From NCBI RefSeq assembly GCF_016839145.1, contig NZ_CP069304.1:434001-498000 (forward strand): 64,000 nt of DNA, in the 5' to 3' direction. Shown here in pieces: positions 41,949 through 51,206 of the stretch. Below the pieces are notes generated by a model, which worked only from the letters and a program-made list of their open reading frames with translations, had not been told where the DNA came from and searched no databases. How positions within the stretch are numbered: position 1 is the first letter of the stretch; every line of letters starts with the position of its first letter. The translations under genes were made by a program, and so were the position numbers. Source of the stretch: Shinella sp. PSBB067 (lineage in GTDB: Bacteria; Pseudomonadota; Alphaproteobacteria; Rhizobiales; Rhizobiaceae).

Positions 41949-43535
41949 TCAGCGAACGGACCATTCGGGGCCGCGGGGCGTATCGATCCACTCCGGCCAC
42001 CGGTAATCCACGGGCGCCTGGAAGTCCGGGGAAAGCTGCGGGGGAACCCAGCGCGAACCGCCGACGCCGCCGCCGGTCCTGTCGTTGAATTCCTCGCGGG
42101 CGCGTTCCAGCACGCCTGCGTCCGTCATCATGTCGAGGATCGTGGTCGAGATGACCTCCGCCGCCTTGCCCCACATCGGGTCGATGCAGTCCGGATCGCC
42201 GTTCATGGCGTGCCGGAGCCATTCGCCGTAGCGCTTCCCGGCGGGATCGGGCTTGAGCGTGGGGCGGGCGACGTAGAGGCGCACGGTGGGGGCGTGCCAT
42301 GTATATTCGACATAATCGTCGGCGGCGTAATGGAACTGCCATGGCGGCAATTGCTGGCGGAAGGCGGCTTCCGCCTCCTGCGGCGGGGTCAGCCGCATCA
42401 TGTTGTCGATGAAGGGCTCGTCCATCGGCGCAATGCCCTGGCTGCGCTGCCCCTCGCGGGCAAAGCGCCTGGCCGCCTCGCCCCAGACGGGCGCGCCCAG
42501 CTTTTCGAAATTGCGGAAGGTCAGTTCGGCGAGCGCGTGGTTGGGAAGGCCGGCGCGGGTCTTGGTGATCCAGTCCGCCCGCCAGGTGCAATGGGTCATC
42601 GCGGCGACATGCTCGGCATTGCGGTCGAGGACGGAAAAGACGGTCTCGCACATTTCCAGCGTCGGGGCGCGCATGGAATACTGGATCTGCGAATAGGCGG
42701 GCGCGAGATTGTCGGCCGCGGCCTGCCCGGCGACGGGGATGAACTCGTTGAGCGTCCAGGTGCCGGTGTGCGGCAGCATGGATTCCTTCATCATCTTCGA
42801 GTTCGTGTACATGAGGCAGACGGCGTCGATCGCCCCCGGGGCCCGGGCGGTGGCATGGGCATGGGCCACGGCGCCGCCGCGGCTCTGGTCGAGCCAGGTT
42901 TCCGGGCTGTCGCATTCGAACGTGTAGATCCGGCTCCAGTAGGGCGCGCTGGTCGTATCCCAGAAGCAGCCGTTGGTGAGCGCGTTGAAGGAATGCGGAT
43001 GGAAGCTGATCGCCGCGTCCAGCCCGTCATAGTAGCCGTGGGCGGCATGGACCGGCTTCGAGCCGCACATCTTTTCCGCCGGTTCGCCGAAGAACCGCAG
43101 GGTGCCGGTGATGCCATGGGCCTCCATGGCCTTCCTGGCGGCCAGAAAGCCGGCGAAGGAACCCATGCCGAGTGCGGAATGGGGATCGGTGTGGCCGGCG
43201 GCGTGCTTCGTGGTGCCCGGCCGCGACGCATGGCGGGGCTCGGCCACCTGGGACTGACCGGGCACGGCATCGTATTCGGCATAGCCGCCGATGACCGGAC
43301 CCTCGCCGTTCGACCAGGTCGCGCAGAAGGCCGTCGGCATGCCGGCAGAGCCCTGCTCGACCTCGAAGCCCTCCTCGCGGAGGCGATCGACATACCATTG
43401 GGACGAACGGTATTCGCGCCAGGACGGCTCGTGGAACGACCAGATCTGCTGGTGCCAGGCCGAAATCAGCGCACGGTTCGAGCCGAGCCAGTCGAGGGCA
43501 TGGTTTTGGGCGGCGGAGAAATTGCTTCTGGTCAT
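41949..43535 (-). CDS. M20-family amidohydrolase, AbgB-like (528 aa)
   Basis: Zinc amidohydrolase related to the p-aminobenzoyl-glutamate hydrolase B subunit. Visible metal and active-site regions are GYAEYDAVPG, AAGHTDPHSALGMG, FFGEPAEKMCGSKPVHAAHGYYD and SFHPHSFN. A dimerisation domain inserts at about 250-370. It is somewhat longer than AbgB (~480 aa). It probably hydrolyses an N-acyl or amide bond of a small molecule in the cytoplasm. The ATG at 43535 has GGGAG upstream. A predicted TetR operator and promoter lie upstream of it. Confidence 0.86.
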   Translation of the reverse strand: MTRSNFSAAQNHALDWLGSNRALISAWHQQIWSFHEPSWREYRSSQWYVDRLREEGFEVEQGSAGMPTAFCATWSNGEGPVIGGYAEYDAVPGQSQVAEPRHASRPGTTKHAAGHTDPHSALGMGSFAGFLAARKAMEAHGITGTLRFFGEPAEKMCGSKPVHAAHGYYDGLDAAISFHPHSFNALTNGCFWDTTSAPYWSRIYTFECDSPETWLDQSRGGAVAHAHATARAPGAIDAVCLMYTNSKMMKESMLPHTGTWTLNEFIPVAGQAAADNLAPAYSQIQYSMRAPTLEMCETVFSVLDRNAEHVAAMTHCTWRADWITKTRAGLPNHALAELTFRNFEKLGAPVWGEAARRFAREGQRSQGIAPMDEPFIDNMMRLTPPQEAEAAFRQQLPPWQFHYAADDYVEYTWHAPTVRLYVARPTLKPDPAGKRYGEWLRHAMNGDPDCIDPMWGKAAEVISTTILDMMTDAGVLERAREEFNDRTGGGVGGSRWVPPQLSPDFQAPVDYRWPEWIDTPRGPEWSVR

Positions 43536-43676
43536 GGGGCGCTCCCGGTTCCCTTCCCGAAGGCACAGCGATCCGGTGCCGCTTCCGGGTGGGGAGCGGC
43601 TGCTGCGCAACGAGGCGGGTCAGAAAGTTTCAAGGTCGGCCCGGCGGAATGGATGTGCCGCGCCGGCCGCTACCTA

Positions 43677-43733
43677 TGCATAGGGGAAGGGGGGATAAGG
43701 CGCAAGGACAAATTTGGAGTTGACTCCAAATTT
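43677..43733 (-). promoter_or_regulatory. TetR-type operator and promoter for the amidohydrolase operon
   Basis: A perfect palindrome: AAATTTGGAGT (43710-43720), 2-base centre, ACTCCAAATTT (43723-43733). It overlaps the tetR stop codon. Directly downstream on the minus strand is TTGCGC (43705-43700), 17 bases, then TATGCA (43682-43677), a fair sigma-70 pair. A related site lies at 44422-44445 beyond the other end of tetR. Together they are the likely binding sites of the TetR regulator between them. Confidence 0.62.
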
Positions 43734-44361
43734 ATTCGGCCGCCTCCTCGATCACCCCGCGCAGCACCATTTCCAGGTGCGGAATCCCCCATTCGCGCAT
43801 GGCTTCCGGCGTCATGGCGCTGGAGGTGACCAGCCGGGCGAGCGCCGCGCTGCCGATGCCCAGGAGCAGGTCGCAAAGGACCGGAAGATCGACGTTCGGC
43901 TTGATCCGCCCGTTCTGCTGGTAGGCGGCGAGCATGCGCATGTATTGGCGCCGCAGCAGCAGGTCGAGGCGCTTTCCCGTCCGGTGCGCGATGCCGCCCG
44001 TGTCCAGGAACTGCGCCGACATGACCACCCGCCAGCATTCGCGGGTGAGGTGGCGAACGGCCTGGTCCGCCAGGAGCCGCTCGAAGGCGAGGATGCCCGT
44101 CATCGGGTCGTCCGGCAGGTTTTCCAGGAACTTGCGGCGTTCGGGCAGGGCCGCCCTTACGTGGCGCAGCGCGATCTCCATCAGCAGGTTCGGCTTGTTC
44201 TTGAAGTAGTTGTAGACCGAAGCCGGCGCCACGGAGGCGAGCTCGGCGATTTCCTCGATCTTGGTGATCTCGTAGCCTTGCTGGCGAAACAGGGCATCGG
44301 CCGCATCAAGGACTTGCTCCACCCTCTTGTTGCGATGCTTAACCCGCAGTCCTCCGGTCAT
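43732..44361 (-). CDS. TetR family transcriptional regulator (209 aa)
   Basis: N-terminal HTH with VEQVLDAADALFRQQGYEITKIEEIAELASVAPASVYNYFKNK (about residues 13-57), a canonical TetR DNA-binding domain, and a helical ligand-binding C-terminus. The start MTGGLRV follows AAGGACAGG; 49 codons upstream are open but cross the divergent operator. It lies between the amidohydrolase operon and the divergent deacetylase-ABC operon and probably represses both through the paired palindromes. Confidence 0.88.
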   Translation of the reverse strand: MTGGLRVKHRNKRVEQVLDAADALFRQQGYEITKIEEIAELASVAPASVYNYFKNKPNLLMEIALRHVRAALPERRKFLENLPDDPMTGILAFERLLADQAVRHLTRECWRVVMSAQFLDTGGIAHRTGKRLDLLLRRQYMRMLAAYQQNGRIKPNVDLPVLCDLLLGIGSAALARLVTSSAMTPEAMREWGIPHLEMVLRGVIEEAAE

Positions 44362-44421
44362 TTCCTGTCCTTCCAAGCGGCGAACGAAAAAAGCATTTTC
44401 GCCGAAATTGATCTTGTCTCT

Positions 44422-44445
44422 ATTTTTAGAGTTGACACTAAGTTT
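44422..44445. promoter_or_regulatory. Second TetR-type operator, divergent tetR/deacetylase promoter
   Basis: The 24 bases share 18 with the palindrome at 43710-43733, including the core GAGTTGAC. On the plus strand the core supplies a perfect -35 box TTGACA (44432-44437). A weak -10 candidate GAACAT lies 17 bases on. Repressor binding here would cover RNA polymerase for the deacetylase-ABC operon and probably tetR itself. Confidence 0.58.
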
Positions 44446-44582
44446 GTAGTCATGGAACATGTCAATATATCGGACGCGGTTCAAGTGGAAAGCGCTGACA
44501 ATCGACAAAATAATGACACCGGCAGGCCTGCCACCGGGCGAGGTCGCTCGTCATGCATGGCCGCCAGAAGGAGAATGCCCCC

Positions 44583-45497
44583 TTGCTCAAGCTGATCGAC
44601 AATCCGCCGCAATGGCCCAATGGCGCCCGCTGCGCCGTCTGCTTCGCCTTCGACCTCGACGCTGAAAGCCTGCTGCATCTCTACTATCCCGAAGATTCCA
44701 TGCGCCGCATCACGCTCTCCTCGGCCTTGCGGTACGGTCCCCGGATCGCCATTCCGCGGCTGATCCGCATCTGGGAGCACTACGGCATCAAGCAGACGGT
44801 CTACGTTCCCGGCTGGTGTGTCGAGACCTATCCGGAGGCCGTGGAGCAACTGGCCGCGGCCGGCCACGAGATCGGCCATCACGGCTGGCTGCACGAGCGG
44901 GTGAACGCGCTCGATGCCGGCGACGAGGCGAAGGTGCTGAAGGCCGGCATCAAGGCCATCGAACGGGTGACCGGCAAGAGGCCGGCGGGCTACCGCTGCC
45001 CCTCGGGCGCGTTCTCGCCCGCCACGCTCGACCTGCTGATCGACGAGGGCTTCACCTATGACGCCTCGCTGTCCGGCGACGACGTGCCCTACCTCGTCCG
45101 CGGCGGGAAGGGCGCGCTCCTGGAGCTGCCATCGGACCACGCGCTGGACGACTGGCCGCAATATGTGAACATGCGCGACTTCAACCACATGCTGCCGATC
45201 CAGTCGCCGGAACAGGCCATGCAGGTCTTCCGCTCCGAATTCGACGCGGCCTGGGCGAATGGCGGCCTGTGGTCCTCCGTCTGGCATCCGTTCGTGTCGG
45301 GCCGCCCGGCCCGCGCGCAGGCCATGGCCGACCTCATCGAATACATGCAGGCGAAGGGAAATGTCTGGTTCGCCACCATGGAGGAGATCGCCGCCCATGT
45401 GCAGGGCCTCATCGACAGCGGCGAGTGGACGCCGCGCGAGGAGACGCTGCCCTTCTGGCAGCAGCCCGTACCGCAGATCGCCCGCCCCGTGCGCTAG
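44583..45497 (+). CDS. Polysaccharide-deacetylase-fold hydrolase, HpPgdA/PuuE-like (304 aa)
   Basis: NodB-fold metal hydrolase. It has the catalytic/metal Asp in CFAFDLDAES, the metal histidines in EIGHHGWLHER, YRCPSGAFSP, and the late SVWHPFVSGRP histidine. The PgdA/PuuE branch includes cyclic-amide hydrolases such as allantoinase as well as sugar deacetylases; the amidase-rich context favours a small-molecule amide. I prefer the TTG at 44583, which has AAGGAG at ideal distance, over the ATG at 44553, which lacks one. It is the first gene of the operon running to 50981. Confidence 0.85.
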   Translation: MLKLIDNPPQWPNGARCAVCFAFDLDAESLLHLYYPEDSMRRITLSSALRYGPRIAIPRLIRIWEHYGIKQTVYVPGWCVETYPEAVEQLAAAGHEIGHHGWLHERVNALDAGDEAKVLKAGIKAIERVTGKRPAGYRCPSGAFSPATLDLLIDEGFTYDASLSGDDVPYLVRGGKGALLELPSDHALDDWPQYVNMRDFNHMLPIQSPEQAMQVFRSEFDAAWANGGLWSSVWHPFVSGRPARAQAMADLIEYMQAKGNVWFATMEEIAAHVQGLIDSGEWTPREETLPFWQQPVPQIARPVR

Positions 45498-45542
45498 CGA
45501 ACATACATCCAGAAGTCACTCCAACGAACATAAGAGGGAACA

Positions 45543-46379
45543 ATGCGTAAAATCAGGATTCTCGCAGCCGCGACATTCGCCGCCATGCTTCTTTCCGGTG
45601 TGGCATCCGCCCAGTCCCTGCCGCAGGACATCAAGGACTCCGGCAAGCTGATGGTCGGCACCGAACGCGACCACCCGCCGATGGAATTCATCGATGCGAA
45701 GACGAACGAGCTCGTCGGCTTCGACGTCGACCTCATCCGCGCGATCGCCGGCAAGCTCGGGCTGGAGGTGGAGTTCGTCCATTCCCGCTTCGAGGGCCTC
45801 ACGCCCAACCTGCAATCGCGCCGCATCAACCTGATCATAAGCGGCATGTACGACACGCCGAAACGGCGCGAGAGCTTCGACTTCGTCGATTACCTCAGCG
45901 CCGGCACGACCTTCTACACGCTCGACAGGAACACCGAGATCCAGGAGCCGAAGGATTTCTGCGGCAAGGTCGTCACCACCAACCGCGGCACGACATATCC
46001 GGACTCCGTCAAGAAATGGAGCGACGAGAACTGCGTCGCCGCCGGCCTTCCCGCCATCGACGTGATCACCGACACCGACATGGCATCCGAGTTCCTCTAT
46101 ATCAACCAGGGCCGCGCGGTCGGCGCCGTGCAGGGCACCGAGGCGATCCCGACCGTGCTGGCAAGCACCGACGGCCCCTTCCGCGTCGTCGGCAAGCCGT
46201 TCACCAATGTGCGCATCGGCATCGGCTTCAACAAGGAAGACACCGAATTGCGTGATACGATCCTCAAGACGCTCGAGGACCTGTTCAAGTCCGGGGAATA
46301 TCTCGAGATCGTCAAGAAATGGGGCCTCGACGCCAGCGCGCTCGATGCGCCCACCGTCAATGCGGGCGACGCGCCGTGA
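45543..46379 (+). CDS. Polar amino-acid-type ABC substrate-binding protein (278 aa)
   Basis: Family 3 periplasmic binding protein with signal peptide (residues ~1-23, GVASAQS). The ligand-site blocks are GKLMVGTERDHPPMEFID, LVGFDVDLIRAIAGKLG and VTTNRGTTYPDSVKKW. Proteins of this class bind amino acids or similar zwitterions. It precedes the matching permease and ATPase. Confidence 0.9.
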   Translation: MRKIRILAAATFAAMLLSGVASAQSLPQDIKDSGKLMVGTERDHPPMEFIDAKTNELVGFDVDLIRAIAGKLGLEVEFVHSRFEGLTPNLQSRRINLIISGMYDTPKRRESFDFVDYLSAGTTFYTLDRNTEIQEPKDFCGKVVTTNRGTTYPDSVKKWSDENCVAAGLPAIDVITDTDMASEFLYINQGRAVGAVQGTEAIPTVLASTDGPFRVVGKPFTNVRIGIGFNKEDTELRDTILKTLEDLFKSGEYLEIVKKWGLDASALDAPTVNAGDAP

Positions 46380-46429
46380 CGCTCTCGTTCGCTCTCGAAG
46401 GCAGGACAAACGACCAGCGAAAGCCGGAT

Positions 46430-47269
46430 ATGGACGTCATCGACATCTCGAAACTCAAGCATGCGCGCCCGCTTCACCTCGGGCGCCTTGCAACCGCCGC
46501 CGTCCTGCTGGCCGCCGGCGCCTACATCGTCTACGCATTCGCGGTCGGCACCATCGACTGGCCGGTCGTCGGCGAGTACATGTTCAGCGAGCGCATCCTG
46601 AGCGGCGCGGTCACCACCGTCGTCATCTCGGTGATCGCCATGGCGATCGGCATCGTCATCGGCATCCTGACCGCCATCGCCCGTTCCTCGCGGAACATGG
46701 TGCTGTCCTCCGCCGCCATGTTCTACACATGGCTGTTCCGCGGCGCGCCGATGATCCTGCAGCTCCTGATCTGGTACAATCTGGCCCTCGTCTTTCCGAC
46801 CATCGGCATTCCGGGCCTGTGGGAGGCCAAGACGGTGGTCGTCATGACGCCGCTCGCCGCGACCCTCATCGCGCTGAGCCTCAACCAGGGCGCCTACACG
46901 TCCGAGATCATCCGCTCCGGCATGCTGGCCGTCGATATCGGCCAGTACGAGGCGGCCAAGTCGATCGGCATGACCTATTCCGACACGTTGCGCCGCATCA
47001 TCCTGCCGCAGGCGATGCGCGTGGTCGTGCCGCCGCTCGGCAACGAGTTCATCGGCCTGCTGAAGGTGACGGCGCTTGCCAGCATCATCGGCTTCGGCGA
47101 ACTGCTCGGAACGGCCCAGGACATCTATTACAGCAACGCCAAGATCATGGAGATGCTGTTCGTCGCCACCATCTGGTACCTGGTGATCGTATCCCTCCTT
47201 TCCGTCGTGCAGATGTGGATCGAAAAGCGTTTCGCGCGCGGCTTCGCAAACAGCGGGAGGCACGGATGA
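46430..47269 (+). CDS. Amino-acid ABC transporter permease (279 aa)
   Basis: Single HisM/GlnP-type membrane domain with about five to six helices. The family run FYTWLFRGAPMILQLLIWY and an EAA loop, YEAAKSIGMTYSDTLRRIILPQA, dock the ATPase. The ATG at 46430 was chosen; a GTG at 46376 overlapping the binding-protein stop would add 18 residues. There is only one permease gene, so it should form a homodimer. Confidence 0.88.
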   Translation: MDVIDISKLKHARPLHLGRLATAAVLLAAGAYIVYAFAVGTIDWPVVGEYMFSERILSGAVTTVVISVIAMAIGIVIGILTAIARSSRNMVLSSAAMFYTWLFRGAPMILQLLIWYNLALVFPTIGIPGLWEAKTVVVMTPLAATLIALSLNQGAYTSEIIRSGMLAVDIGQYEAAKSIGMTYSDTLRRIILPQAMRVVVPPLGNEFIGLLKVTALASIIGFGELLGTAQDIYYSNAKIMEMLFVATIWYLVIVSLLSVVQMWIEKRFARGFANSGRHG

Positions 47270-48048
47270 AACCCCTCGTATCGGCCGTCAGGCTTGGCAA
47301 GAAGTTCGGCGACCACCAGGTCCTCCACGACATCAACATCGACATCATGCCGGGCGAGGTCGTCTGCATCGTCGGCCCCTCCGGATCGGGCAAGACCACG
47401 TTCCTGCGCTGCATCAACCAGCTCGAGACGATCGAGATGGGCGCGCTCTATCTCGACGGCGAACTGACCGGATACCGCGTCGAGAACGACGTCGTGCACC
47501 GCCTGACGGACAAGGAGATCGCCCGCCAGCGCCGGATCACCGGCATGGTGTTCCAGCGGTTCAATCTCTTCCCGCACATGACGGCGCTGGAGAACGTCAT
47601 GGAAGGGCCGACGCGGGTCCTGCGGCAGGACCGGCAGGCCGCGCGGGACACGGCGATGGGCCTTCTTGCCCGCGTCGGGCTCGGCGACCGGGCCGATGCC
47701 TTTCCCAACAACCTGTCGGGCGGGCAGCAGCAGCGCGTCGCGATTGCCCGTGCGCTGGCCATGCAGCCGCGGCTGATGCTCTTCGACGAGCCGACGTCGG
47801 CGCTCGATGCCGAGCTCGTCGGCGAGGTGCTGGCCGTCATGCGCGACGTCGCGGCGACGGGGATGACGATGGTCATCGTCACGCACGAGCTCAACTTCGC
47901 CCGCGAAGTGGCGGACAAGGTGGTGTTCATGGCGGACGGACGCGTGGTGGAGACCGGCGCGCCCGACCAGGTCCTGGAAAACCCGCAGGAAGCACGCACC
48001 AGGGCTTTCCTCGCGGCGGTCGTCAGCAAGAAGCGCGACGTCGCCTGA
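47266..48048 (+). CDS. Amino-acid ABC transporter ATP-binding protein (260 aa)
   Basis: GlnQ-type ATPase: Walker A GPSGSGKTT, Q-loop FQRFNLFPHM, signature LSGGQQQRVAIARAL, Walker B LMLFDEPTSALD and VTHELNFAREVADKV. The start overlaps the permease stop by four bases. Confidence 0.91.
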   Translation: MKPLVSAVRLGKKFGDHQVLHDINIDIMPGEVVCIVGPSGSGKTTFLRCINQLETIEMGALYLDGELTGYRVENDVVHRLTDKEIARQRRITGMVFQRFNLFPHMTALENVMEGPTRVLRQDRQAARDTAMGLLARVGLGDRADAFPNNLSGGQQQRVAIARALAMQPRLMLFDEPTSALDAELVGEVLAVMRDVAATGMTMVIVTHELNFAREVADKVVFMADGRVVETGAPDQVLENPQEARTRAFLAAVVSKKRDVA

Positions 48049-48123
48049 ACGGCGGCTGCGCACGGATATCAACAAAGCCTTGAAAGGACATGCCGGGGCG
48101 CCGCCCCGGCAGACGATGCAGCC

Positions 48124-49368
48124 ATGCCCGCCATCACCATCAGACCGGAACGACTTCTTGCCGACCTGCACCGGCTCCGCGCCTTCGGGGCCTATCAGAC
48201 CGGCGTCCACCGCCCCACCTACGCGCCCGACGACATGGCGGCGCGCCGCTGGCTTGTGACGCGCATGCAGGAAGCGGGCCTTTCCGCCCGCATGGACGGG
48301 ATCGGCAATATCATCGGCGAGAATGCGGCGGCGCGACGGCGCCTGCTCGTCGGCTCGCATTGCGATACGCAGAATTACGCCGGCTGGCTGGATGGCGCGA
48401 TGGGCGTCATCTATGGCCTGGAAATCGCCCGCGCGTTCGTCGAGGCCGGCACGCCCCGCGGCGCGGGCGTCGACGCGGCGGTGTTCGCCGACGAGGAAGC
48501 GCATTTCGCGAGTTTCCTGGGCAGTCGGTCCGCCATCGGCATGCTTTGCGAGGACGAGATCGACGATGCGCGCAACCTGACCACCGGTCAGCCGCTTCGC
48601 GATGCCCTGGATGCGGCAGGTCTTGCCCATGCGGTTCGTAACGTTCTCGACCCCACGCGTTACGCCGGGTATCTCGAAGCGCATATCGAGCAGGGCGGGG
48701 ACCTCGAGGCGCGGGGCCTGCGTCTCGGCGTGGTAACCGGCATCGTCGGCATCGACCAGTACCGGATCACCTTCACCGGCAGCCGCAATCATGCCGGAAC
48801 GACGCCGATGGCGATCCGCCGGGACGCGGGCGCCGCGCTCGTCCGGTTTGCCCATGAGATCGACGAGCGCTTCCGGCGATGCGCGGCGGCACGCACCGTC
48901 TGGACGATCGGCGACATCAAGGTATTTCCGGGCCAGGTCAGCATTATCCCGGACAAAGCGGAAATGCTGCTTCAGGTGCGGGACGCCGACGCCGGCGTTC
49001 TGCGCATCTTCCGCGCACAGATCGAAGCTCTGGTCGGCGAAATGGGCACTTCGGGTCCTTGCCCCGTTTCACTGGAGGTCATCGCGGAAAGCCCGCCCCA
49101 TCTGATGGCGGATTCGTTGCAGGCGGCTCTTCGCGAGGCAGCCGATCGTATCGCACCGGGCGCGTGGCAGGACATGCCGAGCGGCGCGGGCCACGACGCG
49201 CAGATCCTTGCGCGCGTCATGCCCGCAGCCATGCTGTTCGTGCCGAGCATAGGCGGCATCAGCCACCATGTCGACGAGGACACCACGGAGGAGGATATCG
49301 TGCTCGGGTGTGATGTTCTGGCTGCGGCCTGCTGCCATATCCTTGAAACCGACGGTGAAGCCGCATGA
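48124..49368 (+). CDS. M20 zinc amidase, carbamoylase/allantoate-amidohydrolase-like (414 aa)
   Basis: HyuC/AllC-type enzyme that removes an N-carbamoyl or ureido group. Metal ligands are visible in GSHCDT, the aspartate of GWLDGAMGV and the glutamates in FADEEAHF. The later EAHIEQG and GSRNHAGTTPM are substrate and dimer-interface motifs, and SGAGHDAQILA with GISHHVDE complete the site. It follows the importer by 75 bases and overlaps the ThDP enzyme by four. It may act on the ring-opened product of the deacetylase-fold hydrolase. Confidence 0.88.
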   Translation: MPAITIRPERLLADLHRLRAFGAYQTGVHRPTYAPDDMAARRWLVTRMQEAGLSARMDGIGNIIGENAAARRRLLVGSHCDTQNYAGWLDGAMGVIYGLEIARAFVEAGTPRGAGVDAAVFADEEAHFASFLGSRSAIGMLCEDEIDDARNLTTGQPLRDALDAAGLAHAVRNVLDPTRYAGYLEAHIEQGGDLEARGLRLGVVTGIVGIDQYRITFTGSRNHAGTTPMAIRRDAGAALVRFAHEIDERFRRCAAARTVWTIGDIKVFPGQVSIIPDKAEMLLQVRDADAGVLRIFRAQIEALVGEMGTSGPCPVSLEVIAESPPHLMADSLQAALREAADRIAPGAWQDMPSGAGHDAQILARVMPAAMLFVPSIGGISHHVDEDTTEEDIVLGCDVLAAACCHILETDGEAA

Positions 49369-50981
49369 CGAAGTTCGGTCGTTTCGTCGTGGAATGCCTT
49401 GCCGGCTACGGTGTCGAATATGTCTTCGGCATTCCCGGGGTGCATACGATCGAGCTCTACCGCGGGCTCGCGGGCAGCGCAATTCGCCACGTAACCCCGC
49501 GCCATGAACAGGGCGCGGGCTTCATGGCGGATGGATATGCGCGCGTTTCCGGAAAACCCGGCGTCTGCTTCATCATCACCGGGCCCGGCCTCACCAACAT
49601 CGCGACGGCAATGGGCCAGGCTTACAGCGATTCCATTCCCATGCTGGTGATCTCGACCGTGAACTCCGCGGGCGCACTGGGATCGGGGGAGGGCCACCTT
49701 CACGAGCTGCCCGACCAGCGCCAGCTCATGCGGCAGGTCACGGCCTTCAGCCACACCATCCATGATCCGGAGGAATTCGAAACGGTGCTCGCCCGCGCGT
49801 TCGCGACCTTTGAATCATCGCGCCCGAGGCCGGTTCACATCGAAATACCCGTCGAAATGCTTGCAAGGCACGTCGGTTTCGCAAGGCCGCCTCACGGTCG
49901 TGTTCCGGCCGCGCCTCCCGCAGCGCATCCGAAAGCGATCGCCGAGGCCGCGCGGTTCCTGAACAACGCGCAACGTCCGCTCCTGATCGCAGGCGGCGGT
50001 GCGACGGGCGCAGCGCGGGAAATCGACGACCTTGCATCTCGTTTGCAGGCACCTGTCCTGATGACGATTAACGGCCGGGGCATTCTGGCCGCCGGACACC
50101 CGCTGGGCCTGTCGGTCAGCGCAGCCAGCCCGGCGGCGCTGGACCTGATGGAACGGGCCGATGTCATCCTTGCCATAGGAACGGAACTCGGCCCGACGGA
50201 TTTCGATGAGACGCTGACGTCCCGCCGTTCGCTGGGTGAAAAGCTCGTGAGGGTCGACATCGATCCGGAGCAGCTCATGCGGTCCCTGCGACCCGCGATC
50301 GGGCTCGTCGGCGACAGCAAGGCCACGATCGAAGCGCTGGGCCCGGCAGTGCGGCGGCGAGAGGTGGATGGCTGGGGCCGGACGGCAGCGTCACATGCCC
50401 GGCATGCCCTGGCGAACGAGCTTACCGCCGCGCAGCGTATACAGATCGCGATGCTCGAAACACTCCGCGACACGCTTCCGGGCGTCATCATCGTCGGGGA
50501 TTCCAACCAGCCGGTATATGCGGGCTGCATGGGCTTTGCGGCCGCGGCGCCGAAAACCTTCTTCAATTCCGCGACAGGTTACGGGACATTGGGCTACGGG
50601 CTCCCCGCAGCCCTGGGGGCGAAAATCGCCGCTCCCGAATTGCCGGTCGTCGCCCTCATGGGCGATGGCGGATTGCAGTTCACACTGGCGGAACTGGGAA
50701 GCGTGACCGAGCACGGCGCGCCCCTGATTGTGGTCCTGTGGAACAACAATGGCTACCATGAGATCGAAAAGGCCATGGTGCGCGCGGACATCGATCCGCT
50801 CGGCGTCAGGATCTTCACGCCCGATTTCAGGTCGATCGCCACGGCGTTCGATTGGCGGCATGAGACGGCCCGCAACGTCGCTGAGCTCTCGACGATCGTC
50901 AGGAACGCGGCGGCAACAGGAGCGCGTATCGTTGTCGAACTCGACGAGGCGGTCTTCGGCATCGAAGACGCATCGGAGTGA
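49365..50981 (+). CDS. ThDP-dependent decarboxylase, AruI-like (5-guanidino-2-oxopentanoate decarboxylase family, 538 aa)
   Basis: Three-domain thiamine-diphosphate enzyme. The N-terminal pyrimidine-binding domain has the catalytic Glu in TPRHEQGAGFMADGYAR, the middle domain spans about 190-330, and the C-terminal PP domain has GDGGLQFTLAELGSV...NNNGY. The opening YGVEYVFGIPGVHTIELYRGL is characteristic of the AruI (2-ketoarginine decarboxylase) branch rather than acetolactate synthase. It should decarboxylate a 2-oxo acid to an aldehyde. Last gene of the TetR-linked operon. Confidence 0.83.
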   Translation: MTKFGRFVVECLAGYGVEYVFGIPGVHTIELYRGLAGSAIRHVTPRHEQGAGFMADGYARVSGKPGVCFIITGPGLTNIATAMGQAYSDSIPMLVISTVNSAGALGSGEGHLHELPDQRQLMRQVTAFSHTIHDPEEFETVLARAFATFESSRPRPVHIEIPVEMLARHVGFARPPHGRVPAAPPAAHPKAIAEAARFLNNAQRPLLIAGGGATGAAREIDDLASRLQAPVLMTINGRGILAAGHPLGLSVSAASPAALDLMERADVILAIGTELGPTDFDETLTSRRSLGEKLVRVDIDPEQLMRSLRPAIGLVGDSKATIEALGPAVRRREVDGWGRTAASHARHALANELTAAQRIQIAMLETLRDTLPGVIIVGDSNQPVYAGCMGFAAAAPKTFFNSATGYGTLGYGLPAALGAKIAAPELPVVALMGDGGLQFTLAELGSVTEHGAPLIVVLWNNNGYHEIEKAMVRADIDPLGVRIFTPDFRSIATAFDWRHETARNVAELSTIVRNAAATGARIVVELDEAVFGIEDASE

Positions 50982-51206
50982 AGCGCCCGCGGTTGACCAG
51001 CGTCCCGGGGCGTCCTGTATGCGATGCGGCCCATGAGGCCGATCCGATCGTGGCGGCCTCGCTCGATCCGCGGCGCAGCCACGATTGCGCCAGTACGTGG
51101 ACCTCACGACCGAGGCACGGAATGGGCGACGGTGCCCTGACGGCCGCAGAATTCGCCCGCCCTGTTTACGGGTGCGGCGAGCCCTTCGGCCGTGTCCGGC
51201 GCGAGC

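Noticed and set aside
49365..50981. Acetolactate synthase large subunit
   Set aside because: The N-terminal GIPGVHTIELYRGL text is that of the AruI branch, and no regulatory subunit gene follows.
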